A stretch of 64,000 nt of DNA from JBCBGF01 sp039193455 (GCA_039193455.1 JBCCWO010000007.1:1-64000); one strand, 5' to 3'; positions 51,448 to 61,037 are shown, counted from the stretch's first letter. Notes: generated by a model not told the origin, from the sequence alone. Translations and numbers: made by a program.

Positions 51448-52328
51448 GCGCGGCTGCGCGCCAGCGTCATCTGGCGCTGGCGTTCCCGAAACCGCGCCCG
51501 ATCTTCGTCCGTGTGTTCTAAGATACAGCGATGACAACTGACCCCCGCCTCGTATTCGGGGCGGTCCAGGTCTGCGGGGGCAAGCGGGCGGCGACAGCCG
51601 TGGCAGAGCGCAAAGTCGCCCTCATCCAGCCCGTGGCGGACCGACACGCGTTTGTCGAAGACAAAGCAATCGCCCTCCCACAGGCTCTGCTCTTGCGGAA
51701 CCTCTTCAAGGTATTTCAGGATCCCACCCTTGAGGTGAAACACCTCGTCCACGCCTTGCGACAGCAACCAGTTCGTCGATTTCTCGCACCGGATCCCGCC
51801 GGTACAGAACATCGCAACACGCTTGCCCGCGAACCGATCCTTGTTGTCCTCCCACCACGTGGGAAACTCTCCAAACGCCTTGGTCTGTGGGTCGACCGCG
51901 CCCTGAAACGTGCCGATTTCAACTTCATAGTCGTTGCGCGTGTCGATCACGGCGACATCGGGGGCCGAGATCAGCGCATTCCAATCCGCCGGATCGACAT
52001 AGGTGCCGACGGCCCGCGTTGGATCGACATCGGGTTGGCCCATCGTCACGATCTCGCGCTTGAGCCGAACCTTCATGCGGTTGAACGGCTGCTCGACCGC
52101 CGTGCTTTCCTTCCACTCCAGGTCGACACAGCCCGGCAAGCCGCGCAAATGCGCGATCACCTCGGCAATCGCCTCGGCCGACCCCGCAATCGTGCCATTC
52201 ACGCCCTCCTTCGCCAGCAGGATCGTGCCCGTCACACCCCGCGAACAGCACAGCTTGGCCAGCGGCGCTTTAAACGCGGCGGGATCGTCGAGGCGCGTGA
52301 ACTTGTAGAAGGCGGCAACGGTGAACAT
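51444..52328 (-). CDS. trhO: tRNA uridine(34) hydroxylase (rhodanese-like)
   Basis: A 294-residue rhodanese-family protein of the TrhO/YceA type: an N-terminal acylphosphatase-like domain, then a rhodanese domain with active-site CTGGIRCEK near residue 175, and a C-terminal Cys-rich tail (CHGCRRPL and CHRC). TrhO hydroxylates U34 of certain tRNAs with prephenate-dependent or oxygen-dependent chemistry. It is transcribed towards dnaA. Confidence 0.92.
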   Translation of the reverse strand: MFTVAAFYKFTRLDDPAAFKAPLAKLCCSRGVTGTILLAKEGVNGTIAGSAEAIAEVIAHLRGLPGCVDLEWKESTAVEQPFNRMKVRLKREIVTMGQPDVDPTRAVGTYVDPADWNALISAPDVAVIDTRNDYEVEIGTFQGAVDPQTKAFGEFPTWWEDNKDRFAGKRVAMFCTGGIRCEKSTNWLLSQGVDEVFHLKGGILKYLEEVPQEQSLWEGDCFVFDKRVSVRHGLDEGDFALCHGCRRPLAPADLDRPEYEAGVSCHRCILEHTDEDRARFRERQRQMTLARSRA

Positions 52329-52426
52329 GGGCCAGCATCTATGCCACCGCCCGCCCAGGCTTCAAGGCCCCGTTGACGCCGCATCGGGCAGCGCCTAGGC
52401 AGACATCAGCCCAAGCGGAGGTGCCC

Positions 52427-53032
52427 ATGCGCCCGAACAACGAAGCCATCATCGTCATCGATGTGCAGAACGATTTCTGCCCGGGCGGCAGCCTTGCCGT
52501 GGCAGGCGGCGATGACATCGTGGCCCCGATCAACGCGCTGATGCCCGAGTTCCCGGTGCGCGTACTGACGCAAGACTGGCATCCGGCGGGGCATTCGTCC
52601 TTTGCCACCAGCCATGACGGCAAGGCCCCGTTTGAGATGATCGAAATGCCCCACGGCCCCCAGGTTCTGTGGCCCGATCACTGTGTCATCGGGTCCGACG
52701 GCGCGGCCCTGCACCCGGGATTGCAGGCGGATGCGGCGGATCTGGTGATCCGCAAGGGCTTTCGGCGCGAGATCGACAGCTATTCGGCCTTTTTCGAAAA
52801 CGATCACAAGACGCCCACAGGGCTTGAAGGCTACCTGCGCACCCGCGGCGTCGACACGGTGACGCTGGTCGGGCTCGCGACGGATTTCTGCGTGAACTTC
52901 TCGGCGGTGGATGCGGCCAAGCTGGGCTTCACTGTCCGCGTGATCGAAAGCCTGACGCGGGCCATCGATCTTGACGGTTCGCTCGATGCGGCCAAGCAGG
53001 GGATGCAGGCCGCGGGCGTCACGCTCGCATGA
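52427..53032 (+). CDS. pncA: Nicotinamidase
   Basis: A 201-residue isochorismatase-fold amidase that turns nicotinamide into nicotinate. The catalytic Asp12 is in IDVQNDFCPGG, the metal-site region DWHPAGHSSF follows near residue 50, and the catalytic Cys is in GLATDFCVNFSA near residue 156. ATG 52427 has a GGAGG site. The stop overlaps the next ATG (ATGA). Together with pncB at 53851 it forms the NAD salvage (Preiss-Handler) group. Confidence 0.94.
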   Translation: MRPNNEAIIVIDVQNDFCPGGSLAVAGGDDIVAPINALMPEFPVRVLTQDWHPAGHSSFATSHDGKAPFEMIEMPHGPQVLWPDHCVIGSDGAALHPGLQADAADLVIRKGFRREIDSYSAFFENDHKTPTGLEGYLRTRGVDTVTLVGLATDFCVNFSAVDAAKLGFTVRVIESLTRAIDLDGSLDAAKQGMQAAGVTLA

Positions 53033-53799
53033 GCCGCGCAGCCCGGCGGCGCGGGCCCGCCGGGCCGCCAGGCGACACTGATGCGCTGCGTGCCGCAATC
53101 GCCAAGGCGCGCGTGCCCGGCCTGCCCACCGCCGCCGCCGATCGTGCGCGCACCATCCTGATCGCCTATGTCGAGGCGGCGCAGCGCCAGGGCAAATCCT
53201 TTGCCGACGTCGTGCGCGACCTGAAATCGGGCGCACCCGCCGTCACCGTGGGCCGGGTTGAGCTTGGCCAGGCCGTGCCCGACCCGAACTATGCCTGTGC
53301 CGAAGGCTGCGCCTTTTGCTGCATCCTGACGGGCGCAGATGGCGGCACGATCACCGAAGCCGAAGCCCGCATGCTGCACGCCGCGCTTCTGCCCCGCGCG
53401 GGCGCCCCCGATGGCCGGGCCTGGCACCCACGCGCCTGCCCCGCGCTCGACCCCGCGACCCGCATGTGCCGCGCCTATGAGGCGCGGCCAACGATCTGCC
53501 GCAGCTACGTGTCCTACGATGCGGCGGCCTGCGAACAGATCTCGCGCGGGATCCCCGCAGACGGCAGCGGGGTGATTTCGGCCCAGGTGTCGGCGCTTCA
53601 CGTCCACGCCCTCACCCGCGCGGCTTTGAAAGGCGTCGCCAAAGTATCGACCTACGCCCTGGCCGAAATCGCCGCCGCCGCCGTCGAAGGCGTGGCAATC
53701 GACGCCGCCCTGACCCGCGCCCGGCACCGCCCGCGCGAGCTGGATGATGAGGTGAAACGCGCCACTCGGGGCCTGACCGGTGCCGGCAGGCCCGGCTAG
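53029..53799 (+). CDS. YkgJ-family Cys-cluster protein
   Basis: A 256-residue protein with a metal-binding Cys cluster CAEGCAFCC near residue 91 and further Cys pairs (HPRACPALDPATRMCRAYEARPTICR is spread over about 30 residues near 130-155). This matches the zinc- or iron-chelating YkgJ domain. Its role is unknown. It is coupled to pncA by a 4-base overlap and lies 51 bases before pncB, so a link to nicotinate metabolism is possible but unproven. Confidence 0.75.
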   Translation: MSRAARRRGPAGPPGDTDALRAAIAKARVPGLPTAAADRARTILIAYVEAAQRQGKSFADVVRDLKSGAPAVTVGRVELGQAVPDPNYACAEGCAFCCILTGADGGTITEAEARMLHAALLPRAGAPDGRAWHPRACPALDPATRMCRAYEARPTICRSYVSYDAAACEQISRGIPADGSGVISAQVSALHVHALTRAALKGVAKVSTYALAEIAAAAVEGVAIDAALTRARHRPRELDDEVKRATRGLTGAGRPG

Positions 53800-53850
53800 A
53801 CAGCCGCGGTCGCCCTTGCTTTAACACTTCGGCAACCGTCGGAGCGCCCC

Positions 53851-55143
53851 ATGGTCGACATCGCCACCCGCGTCTATAACCACAAGTGGAAGATCGACCC
53901 GATCGTCCGCTCGCTGATCGACACCGATTTCTACAAGCTTCTGATGTGCCAATCGGTGTTCCGCAACCGGCCCGACACCACCGTCACCTTCAGCCTGATC
54001 AACCGCTCGAAATCGATCCCGCTGGCCGAGCTGATCGACGAAGGCGAATTGCGCGAACAGCTCGACCATATCCGATCCCTGAAACTGACCCGGGGCGAAA
54101 GCACCTGGCTGCGCGGCAACACCTTCTATGGCAAACGCCAGATGTTCCGCTCGGACTTCATGGAGTGGTTCGAAAACCTCTCCCTCCCGCCCTATCACCT
54201 GGAAAAACGCGACGGCCAGTACGAGCTGACATTCGAAGGCAAATGGCCCGAGGTCATGCTGTGGGAAATCCCCGCGCTCGCCGTTTTGATGGAGCTGCGC
54301 GGCCGCGCCGTTCTGGGCGACATGCGCCGGTTCGAGCTACAGGTCCTCTACGCCCGCGCGATGACGAAGCTTTGGGAAAAGATCGAGGTGCTGCGCCAGC
54401 ACGGCGACCTGCGGATCGCCGATTTCGGCACCCGGCGGCGGCATTCCTTCCTGTGGCAGGACTGGTGCGTTCAGGCGATGCTGGAAGGGTTGGGGGGATC
54501 GTTCATCGGCACATCGAACTGCCTGATCGCCAAGAACCGCGATGTCGAGGCGATCGGCACGAACGCCCACGAACTGCCCATGGTCTATGCCGCGCTGGCC
54601 GATACCGATGCCGCGCTCGCGAAGGCTCCTTATGACGTGCTGTCCGACTGGCACGAAGAACACGACGGCAACCTGCGGATCATCCTGCCCGACACTTACG
54701 GCACCGAAGGGTTTCTGGAAACCGCCCCCGACTGGCTGGCCGGGTGGACGGGTATCCGCATCGATTCCGGCGATCCCGAAACAGGGGCCGAAACCGCGAT
54801 CAACTGGTGGAAATCTCGGGGCGAGGACCCGCGCGAGAAGCTGGTGATTTTCTCGGACGGGCTGGATGTCGAGAAAATCATCGAACTGCACCAACGCTTT
54901 GCAGGCCGCGTGCGCGTGTCCTTCGGTTGGGGCACGCTTCTGACCAACGACTTCCGCGGCCTCGTCCCCGGTGACGGCCTCGACCCGTTCAGCCTGGTGT
55001 GCAAGGCGGTCTCCGCGAATGGGCGACCGACGGTGAAATTGTCAGACAACCCCAAAAAGGCGATGGGTCCGGCGGACCAGATCGATCGGTACAAGCGGGT
55101 GTTCGGCGTCGGCGTGCAGGCCGAGATGGAGGTGGTGGTCTAA
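53851..55143 (+). CDS. pncB: Nicotinate phosphoribosyltransferase
   Basis: A 430-residue enzyme that makes nicotinate mononucleotide from nicotinate, PRPP and ATP. Family segments include LIDTDFYKLLMCQ near residue 21, DFGTRRRHSF near residue 195, and GRVRVSFGWGTLLTNDF near residue 355. It completes the salvage step that follows pncA. Its stop overlaps that of the convergent kinase-like gene (CTAA). Confidence 0.95.
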   Translation: MVDIATRVYNHKWKIDPIVRSLIDTDFYKLLMCQSVFRNRPDTTVTFSLINRSKSIPLAELIDEGELREQLDHIRSLKLTRGESTWLRGNTFYGKRQMFRSDFMEWFENLSLPPYHLEKRDGQYELTFEGKWPEVMLWEIPALAVLMELRGRAVLGDMRRFELQVLYARAMTKLWEKIEVLRQHGDLRIADFGTRRRHSFLWQDWCVQAMLEGLGGSFIGTSNCLIAKNRDVEAIGTNAHELPMVYAALADTDAALAKAPYDVLSDWHEEHDGNLRIILPDTYGTEGFLETAPDWLAGWTGIRIDSGDPETGAETAINWWKSRGEDPREKLVIFSDGLDVEKIIELHQRFAGRVRVSFGWGTLLTNDFRGLVPGDGLDPFSLVCKAVSANGRPTVKLSDNPKKAMGPADQIDRYKRVFGVGVQAEMEVVV

Positions 55144-55859
55144 GACCCGGTCCCGTCGATCAGGGTGGCGGCCAGCCGCCGGGCCCGCGCCGGTTCGCGC
55201 GTCCAACAGCACGCCACTTCCCACGCCAACACAGCCCGCTCGTCTTCGGCCGTTCCGCCTCTCACCTGCACCCGATCAAACAATGTCAGATCCCGCCGGC
55301 ATTCATCCCAATCCAGCAATGCGGGCCCTGCGTCGCTCCAGATCAGGTTCGCGGGCGTCAGGTCGCCATGCACAACGGCTTCCGGCGATCCCGCGACATT
55401 GGCCCAGGCCGCCCGACAGGCCAGAACGACGGCGTCCGGCATGGCGCCCAGATCAACATCTCCGCCTGCGCGCTCGGACAGAAGGTCACCCGAGGATCGA
55501 AGCCCCGGGCGCTGACCCATCGATGCGGTCGCCCTGTGAAACGCGGCCAGCATCGGCGCCATCTTCGGCATATCGCCCGGCGCAAAGGACCGCCCCTCGA
55601 TCAAAGGTTCGCAGGTCCATCCATCTTCGACCAAAGCCCCGTCCAAGCTCGGCAGATAGCTTGGAACACGCAACCCGCACGCCTCCGCCGCTTGGTGCAC
55701 GGCGCTCAGCCAGCCAATGGCGTCGTCGGTGCGCGTCGTTGTCTTGAAGACCAGTTCTGGGGCCAGCCCCACGGTGCGCAACACCCGGTTTCGGGCCCCG
55801 CCCGCCATAGGGCGCAGATCGGCGGAAACGCCCCATCGCGCAAGCGGTGGCGCGGTCAT
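55140..55859 (-). CDS. Aminoglycoside-phosphotransferase-fold kinase-like protein
   Basis: A 239-residue protein with the catalytic motif HGDLTPANLIW near residue 164 and the metal-binding LLDWDECR near residue 180, both typical of the APH/choline-kinase fold. The N-terminal Lys (FKTTTRTD) would bind ATP. The substrate is unknown; many such proteins act on small metabolites rather than antibiotics. It follows gyrB on the same strand with a 15-base gap. Confidence 0.8.
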   Translation of the reverse strand: MTAPPLARWGVSADLRPMAGGARNRVLRTVGLAPELVFKTTTRTDDAIGWLSAVHQAAEACGLRVPSYLPSLDGALVEDGWTCEPLIEGRSFAPGDMPKMAPMLAAFHRATASMGQRPGLRSSGDLLSERAGGDVDLGAMPDAVVLACRAAWANVAGSPEAVVHGDLTPANLIWSDAGPALLDWDECRRDLTLFDRVQVRGGTAEDERAVLAWEVACCWTREPARARRLAATLIDGTGS

Positions 55860-55874
55860 TCCGTCCGCGATCCC

Positions 55875-58292
55875 CTAAAAGTCCAAATTCTCCACGCTCA
55901 GCGCGTTCGACTGGATAAACTCCCGCCGCGGCTCCACCACGTCACCCATCAGCTTGGTAAAGATGTCGTCGGCCTCGGCCACATCGTCGATCTTCACCTG
56001 CAACAGCGTGCGCGCCTCGGGGTCCAGCGTCGTTTCCCACAGCTGGTCGGGGTTCATCTCGCCCAAGCCCTTATAACGCTGCAACGTCAGCCCGCGTTCG
56101 CCCTCTTCCAGGATCGCGTCCAAAAGCTCGGTTGGCCCGTGGATCATCGTTTCCTTCTCGCGCCGGATCAGCCTGGCGGGCGTGCCGTACACCTCTTTCA
56201 GCCCCTCGGTGAACCCGCCGAGCCGCCGTGCCTCGCCCGAGCGCAGGATGGGGCCATCCAGCGTCCGCGCCTCTTCCACGCCGCGCACGAGCCGTGTGAA
56301 CCGCATGCCCTTGTCCTGTGTTGGGCGCCCCTGCCAGCCACGCTCATACTCCAGCGAAACCAGATCGAGCCGCGCGGCCACCGCATCCGCCGTGCCCTGC
56401 AGATCGGCGTCAACCTGCCCCGGCACAAACGCGCCCGCAATCGCCGCCTGCTCCAGGATGAACGGCATGTAATGCGTCGGAAACGCCTGCAGCACGCGCC
56501 GCACCTGCCGCGCCTCTTCCACCACGCGGGCCAGATCGGCCCCCACGATCTCTTCGCCCGAGCCAAGGCGCAGCGCCGCGCCGTCGATCCCCATCTCGAT
56601 CAGGTAGTCGTCCAGCGCCGCCTGATCCTTCAGATACACCTCGGACTTGCCGCGCGCGACTTTGAACAGCGGTGGCTGCGCGATGTAGAGATAGCCGCCT
56701 TCGATCAACTCCGGCATCTGCCGGAAGAAGAAGGTCAGCAGCAGCGTCCGGATATGCGCCCCGTCCACATCTGCGTCCGTCATGATGATGATTTTGTGAT
56801 AGCGCAGCTTCGAGATGTCGAACTCGTCCCGCCCGATCCCCGTGCCCAGCGCGGTGATCAGCGTTCCGATCTCCTGGCTCGACAGCATCCGGTCGAACCG
56901 TGCCCGCTCCACGTTCAGGATCTTCCCGCGCAGGGGCAGCACCGCCTGATTGGCCCGCGCCCGGCCCTGTTTGGCCGAGCCGCCGGCGCTGTCACCCTCA
57001 ACCAGGAACAGTTCGCGCAGCGCGGGATCCTTCTCCTGACAATCCGCCAGCTTGCCGGGCAGCGACGCCACATCCAGCGCCGATTTCTTGCGCGTCATCT
57101 CGCGCGCCTTCCGCGCCGCCTCCCGCGCCAAAGCGGCCTCGATGATCTTCGAGACGATCATCTTGGCGGGGTTCGGGTTTTCCTCAAACCACTCCGCCAG
57201 CTTCTCGTTCATCAACCCTTCAACCGCGGGCCGCACCTCCGACGACACCAGCTTGTCCTTGGTCTGGGACGAGAACTTGGGATCCGGCACCTTCACCGAC
57301 AGCACACAGGTCAGCCCCTCACGCGCATCGTCGCCCGTAAAGCTCACCTTCTCCTTACGCGCCACGCCCGATTGCCCGGCATAAAGGTTCAGCGTCCTCG
57401 TCAGCGCACCCCGAAAGCCCGCCAGATGCGTGCCCCCATCGCGCTGGGGGATGTTGTTGGTGAACGGCAAAACCATCTCGTTATAGCCGTCGTTCCACCA
57501 CATCGCGACTTCCACGGTGATCCCGTCACGTTCACCCTCGATAAAGATCGGCTCTTCGATCAGCGGGTGCTTGTTGCGGTCGAGGTAGCGCACGAACTCG
57601 CGCACCCCGCCCTCGTAACACATATCCGCTGTCTTCGGCTCGATCCCGCGCTCATCGTTCAGGATGATCCGCACGCCCGAGTTCAGGAAGGCGAGCTCGC
57701 GCAGCCGGTTTTCCAGCGTCGTAAACACATAGTTCAGGTCCGAAAACGTATCGGTCGACGCCAGAAACCGCACCTCGGTCCCCTTGCGCCCGTCCGCGTC
57801 GCCAACGACCTCCAGATGCTTGACCGTCTCACCACCTTCGAACCGGGCGATATGCTCCTTCCCATCGCGCCAGATCCGCAGCTCCAGCCAGTCCGACAGC
57901 GCGTTCACGACCGACACGCCCACGCCGTGCAACCCGCCCGACACCTTGTAGCTGTTCTGGTCGAACTTCCCGCCCGCATGCAGCTGGGTCATGATGACCT
58001 CGGCCGCCGACACCCCTTCTTCGGGGTGCAGATCCACAGGAATCCCGCGGCCATTATCGCTGACGGACACGCTGTGATCGGCGTGAATTGTTACCGTCAC
58101 GGCATCGGCGTGACCGGCCAAAGCCTCATCAATTCCGTTATCGACGACCTCATACACCATATGGTGCAGGCCCGAGCCATCGTCCGTGTCCCCGATATAC
58201 ATACCGGGGCGCTTCCGTACCGCCTCTAAACCTTTGAGAACTTTGATAGAATCCGCGCCGTAATCTTCCGGCTGGCGGGCTGCTTCGGCCAT
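55875..58292 (-). CDS. gyrB: DNA gyrase subunit B
   Basis: An 805-residue type II topoisomerase subunit. The GHKL ATPase starts with VRKRPGMYIGDT near residue 28, TOPRIM motifs EGDSAGGSAKQGR (near 430) and DADVDGAHIRTL (near 505) are present, and the C-terminal GyrB domain ends in LSVENLDF. A ribosome-binding site (aaggaa) precedes the ATG. The plus-strand 1076-codon frame opposite is a shadow. Confidence 0.98.
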   Translation of the reverse strand: MAEAARQPEDYGADSIKVLKGLEAVRKRPGMYIGDTDDGSGLHHMVYEVVDNGIDEALAGHADAVTVTIHADHSVSVSDNGRGIPVDLHPEEGVSAAEVIMTQLHAGGKFDQNSYKVSGGLHGVGVSVVNALSDWLELRIWRDGKEHIARFEGGETVKHLEVVGDADGRKGTEVRFLASTDTFSDLNYVFTTLENRLRELAFLNSGVRIILNDERGIEPKTADMCYEGGVREFVRYLDRNKHPLIEEPIFIEGERDGITVEVAMWWNDGYNEMVLPFTNNIPQRDGGTHLAGFRGALTRTLNLYAGQSGVARKEKVSFTGDDAREGLTCVLSVKVPDPKFSSQTKDKLVSSEVRPAVEGLMNEKLAEWFEENPNPAKMIVSKIIEAALAREAARKAREMTRKKSALDVASLPGKLADCQEKDPALRELFLVEGDSAGGSAKQGRARANQAVLPLRGKILNVERARFDRMLSSQEIGTLITALGTGIGRDEFDISKLRYHKIIIMTDADVDGAHIRTLLLTFFFRQMPELIEGGYLYIAQPPLFKVARGKSEVYLKDQAALDDYLIEMGIDGAALRLGSGEEIVGADLARVVEEARQVRRVLQAFPTHYMPFILEQAAIAGAFVPGQVDADLQGTADAVAARLDLVSLEYERGWQGRPTQDKGMRFTRLVRGVEEARTLDGPILRSGEARRLGGFTEGLKEVYGTPARLIRREKETMIHGPTELLDAILEEGERGLTLQRYKGLGEMNPDQLWETTLDPEARTLLQVKIDDVAEADDIFTKLMGDVVEPRREFIQSNALSVENLDF

Positions 58293-58354
58293 GCGTGCCT
58301 TCCTTGGTCTTTTGACCCATTTTATAGGCGTTTATGGGGGGATTGTCACGTGGG

Positions 58355-58374
58355 AGACACAATATTTGGTGTCT
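58355..58374. repeat. Inverted repeat upstream of gyrB
   Basis: agacac (58355-58360) and gtgtct (58369-58374) are perfect arms around an A/T-rich 8-base centre, about 65 bases upstream of the gyrB start. It may be an operator. The rest of the 116-base gap between the desaturase and gyrB shows nothing else that I recognise. Confidence 0.4.
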
Positions 58375-58408
58375 GTTCAGAGATTTGCAACAGGCCCGGT
58401 CGGGCGGG

Positions 58409-59308
58409 CTAGCTGCCGGTTCTTGTGGCCATCGTCCGGGTGTACGCGCGGGTAAACGCCACATACCCCGGCGCCGTCGTTACCAGATGCGCCTTGGCCA
58501 GCCGGTGCAGCTCGGGCAGGTGATGAAACGGCACGGCCGGATAGGCGTGGTGTTCGATGTGATAGGGCATGTTCCACGCCAAGAACCGCACCGCGCGGTT
58601 GGTAAATGTCGTCCGCGTATTCTCGAACATATTGGCCACCGCCGGACAGCGCCCGTGCTCGGCCAAAAGATACAACCGCAGAAACGGCTGGCCCAGCAGC
58701 ATCGGCACCACCCACAGCCAGAGCACCAGATCGCTGACCAACAGGCTGCCCAGCGCCAGCGCATAAGCGCCCAGCATCCACCGCGCCTCGGCCACGATCC
58801 GTGCCTGTGCGCGGGCCGGCAGATAGGTGGCCTCTGCCCGTCCCAAGGCGTTCACGACCAACTGCCGCAGCATCGCCCTCCAATAGGGCAGGCCCGACAC
58901 ATGCCAGACCCACGCCGCCCAGGTCTCGGGCTTCGGGGCGGCCAGTTCTGGGTCGCGCTCGGGATCGTTGGTAAAGCGGTGGTGGGCGAGGTGGAAATAG
59001 CGAAACCAGGTGAACGGCAGGATCAGGACCAGCCCGCACAGCGATCCGACCACCTCGTTCAGGCGCTCTGACCGGAACGGTGTCTGATGCGTCGCCTCAT
59101 GTTCCAGGGTGAAGAGGAACACCAGAAGGATGCCCAGGACCGGCAGCAACAGCGGCCAAAGCGGGACGCCCGACGCAATCAGCGACGCGGCGCCCCCGAT
59201 CAGCCCGAGATGCCCCGCCAGATGTACCAGCCCCGCCCGGTCGCTGCGCGCTGTCAGGCGGGCCTTGGTGTCCGGCGGCAGGGTTTTCAGGAACGCACTG
59301 TGATCCAT
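58409..59308 (-). CDS. Membrane fatty-acid desaturase-family protein
   Basis: A 299-residue membrane enzyme with the three histidine boxes of the family: HEATH near residue 70, HLAHH near residue 106 and HIEHH near residue 255. About four membrane helices lie around them. Such di-iron enzymes desaturate or hydroxylate lipids or carotenoids; the exact substrate is not clear. ATG 59308 (MDHSAFLKTLPP) is preferred, as the longer frame runs into the LysE gene. Confidence 0.85.
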   Translation of the reverse strand: MDHSAFLKTLPPDTKARLTARSDRAGLVHLAGHLGLIGGAASLIASGVPLWPLLLPVLGILLVFLFTLEHEATHQTPFRSERLNEVVGSLCGLVLILPFTWFRYFHLAHHRFTNDPERDPELAAPKPETWAAWVWHVSGLPYWRAMLRQLVVNALGRAEATYLPARAQARIVAEARWMLGAYALALGSLLVSDLVLWLWVVPMLLGQPFLRLYLLAEHGRCPAVANMFENTRTTFTNRAVRFLAWNMPYHIEHHAYPAVPFHHLPELHRLAKAHLVTTAPGYVAFTRAYTRTMATRTGS

Positions 59309-59313
59309 CGCGC

Positions 59314-59934
59314 TCAGGTTACCGCGATCACCAGACCCACGGCAATCAGCAGCACCCCCGCCACAATATTCGTCCGCCGCAGCGCCGTGGGCGAGGTCAA
59401 CACCCGCCGCGCCCGGTCGATGAACAGCGCAAAACACACGTTCCCGATCAGCGGCACGATCATCGACGCCACCACGATGGCGGCGATGTCCCACGCCGTC
59501 ACCGCCGTCAGATCAAAGAACCCCGGCAGCACCCCCATATAGAACAGGATCGCCTTGGGGTTGCCCAGGATCACCGCGACGCCTGCCAGAAACCCTGCCC
59601 ACATGCCGGGCCGGGTCAGGCGGCTGTCGCTCGCAATCGTCTTGTCGGCGTTCCGCAGGATCAGCGCGCCCATCACGACGAACACCAAAGCGGCCACCCA
59701 TTTCAGCGCCACCATGAAGCCCGAAAAGACCGAGACAATCCATGTCACCCCGAGGATCGCCAGAAACGGCCAGATCGCGTCCCCGACCACCACGCCCAGC
59801 GCCAAGGGCCAGGCCGCGTGAAACCCGCCCGACAGCGCGCGTGCGGTCAAAGCCACCCACACCGGGCCCGGCGTCAGAAACAGGATAAAGAGCGCGCCAA
59901 CATAAAGCGCCAGATCACCGACCGAGATTGTCAC
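59314..59934 (-). CDS. LysE/RhtB-family amino-acid exporter
   Basis: A 206-residue inner-membrane protein with about six helices. The N-terminal FILFLTPGPVWVALTARAL matches the conserved FxxxxxPGP region of LysE/RhtB exporters, and a GNPKAILFYMGVLP segment follows near residue 121. It overlaps the recF stop by 4 bases. Substrate unknown (amino acids or their derivatives). Confidence 0.88.
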   Translation of the reverse strand: MTISVGDLALYVGALFILFLTPGPVWVALTARALSGGFHAAWPLALGVVVGDAIWPFLAILGVTWIVSVFSGFMVALKWVAALVFVVMGALILRNADKTIASDSRLTRPGMWAGFLAGVAVILGNPKAILFYMGVLPGFFDLTAVTAWDIAAIVVASMIVPLIGNVCFALFIDRARRVLTSPTALRRTNIVAGVLLIAVGLVIAVT

Positions 59935-61037
59935 GCCACCACCACCTCGGACGCGCCCTCTGTCTCGCGCACTTCCAGGTAATCCCCCCGGTCGCCCAGC
60001 GCCTCAAAAAGCCCGCGTTCCGTCCCGGTCATCCAGGCCTGCGCCCCCAGCGCACAGATCTCATCGTACAAAGCCGCCCGCCGATCCGCATCCAGATGCG
60101 CCGCCACCTCATCGAGCAGCACAATCGGCGGCGCCCCCACATCCTCGGCCAGCGCCCGCGCATTGGCGAGGATCAGAGAGATCAAGAGCGCCTTCTGCTC
60201 CCCCGTCGAACACTGCTCGGCCGGCACGCTCTTGGCCGCGTACACCGCGCCCAGATCCGCGCGATGCGGCCCGATCAGCGTCCGTCCAGCGCGCAAATCC
60301 GCGCCGCGGTTCTCCGCCAAAGCCTCGGCCAGCGCGTCTGCCCCCGGCGGAGCGGTCCCACCTTCAGCCGCCGTCAAAGTCAGCTCTGCCACCGGAAACA
60401 CCGTCTCCGCCCCCGCCTGCGCCTCGGCCAGCCGTGCAATCGCCGCGACCCTGACCCTGCGGATCGCCTCGCCTGCCTCGGCCATCTGATGCTCCAGCGC
60501 CGTGTACCAATGCGCATCCCGCACCATGTCTTTGAGCAGCCTGTTCCGCTCCCGCATTGCCTTGTCATAGACCAGCACCGCGTCGGCATGCCCCGGCTCG
60601 AACGACAGCGCGATGCGGTCCAGAAACCGCCGCCGCCCCTCGGCCCCTTCGATCCACAGCCGGTCCATCGACGGCACCAGCCACAACACCCGCGCAATCC
60701 GCCCCAGCGCCACCTGCGCCGCCGCCTTGCCATCGATGCGCACCTGACGCCCGGAACCAGGCTCGGCCCAGGTCTCGACCTCATGCACCTGGTGGAGCGA
60801 GCGCAGCTCCCCCGCGATCTTCCAGCCTAGGCCCTCGGGCTGCCGTCCCAACGCCTCTGCCGTCGCACGCCGCAGACCCCGACCGGGCGACAGCATCGAC
60901 ACTGCTTCCAGGATGTTCGTCTTGCCCGCCCCGTTCGCTCCATAGATCGCGATCGGCCGCGCCGCGGCTGCGATCCGCGCCAGCTTGTGCGACCGGAACT
61001 GGCTCAGGCGCAGCGATGTAACGGCAAGTTCGGGCAC
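59931..61037 (-). CDS. recF: DNA repair and recombination protein RecF
   Basis: A 368-residue SMC-like ATPase with Walker A GANGAGKTN near residue 35, the signature segment STGEQKALLISLIL near 270 and Walker B IVLLDEVAAHLD near 303. It loads RecA on gapped DNA with RecO and RecR. It lies 59 bases after dnaN, the usual dnaN-recF order, but gyrB is separated from it by the exporter and desaturase genes. Confidence 0.95.
   Translation of the reverse strand: MPELAVTSLRLSQFRSHKLARIAAAARPIAIYGANGAGKTNILEAVSMLSPGRGLRRATAEALGRQPEGLGWKIAGELRSLHQVHEVETWAEPGSGRQVRIDGKAAAQVALGRIARVLWLVPSMDRLWIEGAEGRRRFLDRIALSFEPGHADAVLVYDKAMRERNRLLKDMVRDAHWYTALEHQMAEAGEAIRRVRVAAIARLAEAQAGAETVFPVAELTLTAAEGGTAPPGADALAEALAENRGADLRAGRTLIGPHRADLGAVYAAKSVPAEQCSTGEQKALLISLILANARALAEDVGAPPIVLLDEVAAHLDADRRAALYDEICALGAQAWMTGTERGLFEALGDRGDYLEVRETEGASEVVVA

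Noticed and set aside
54999..58229. 1076-codon open frame on the plus strand
   Set aside because: It lies antisense to gyrB, with Arg/His/Gln-rich composition typical of shadows of GC-rich genes, and no recognisable domain.
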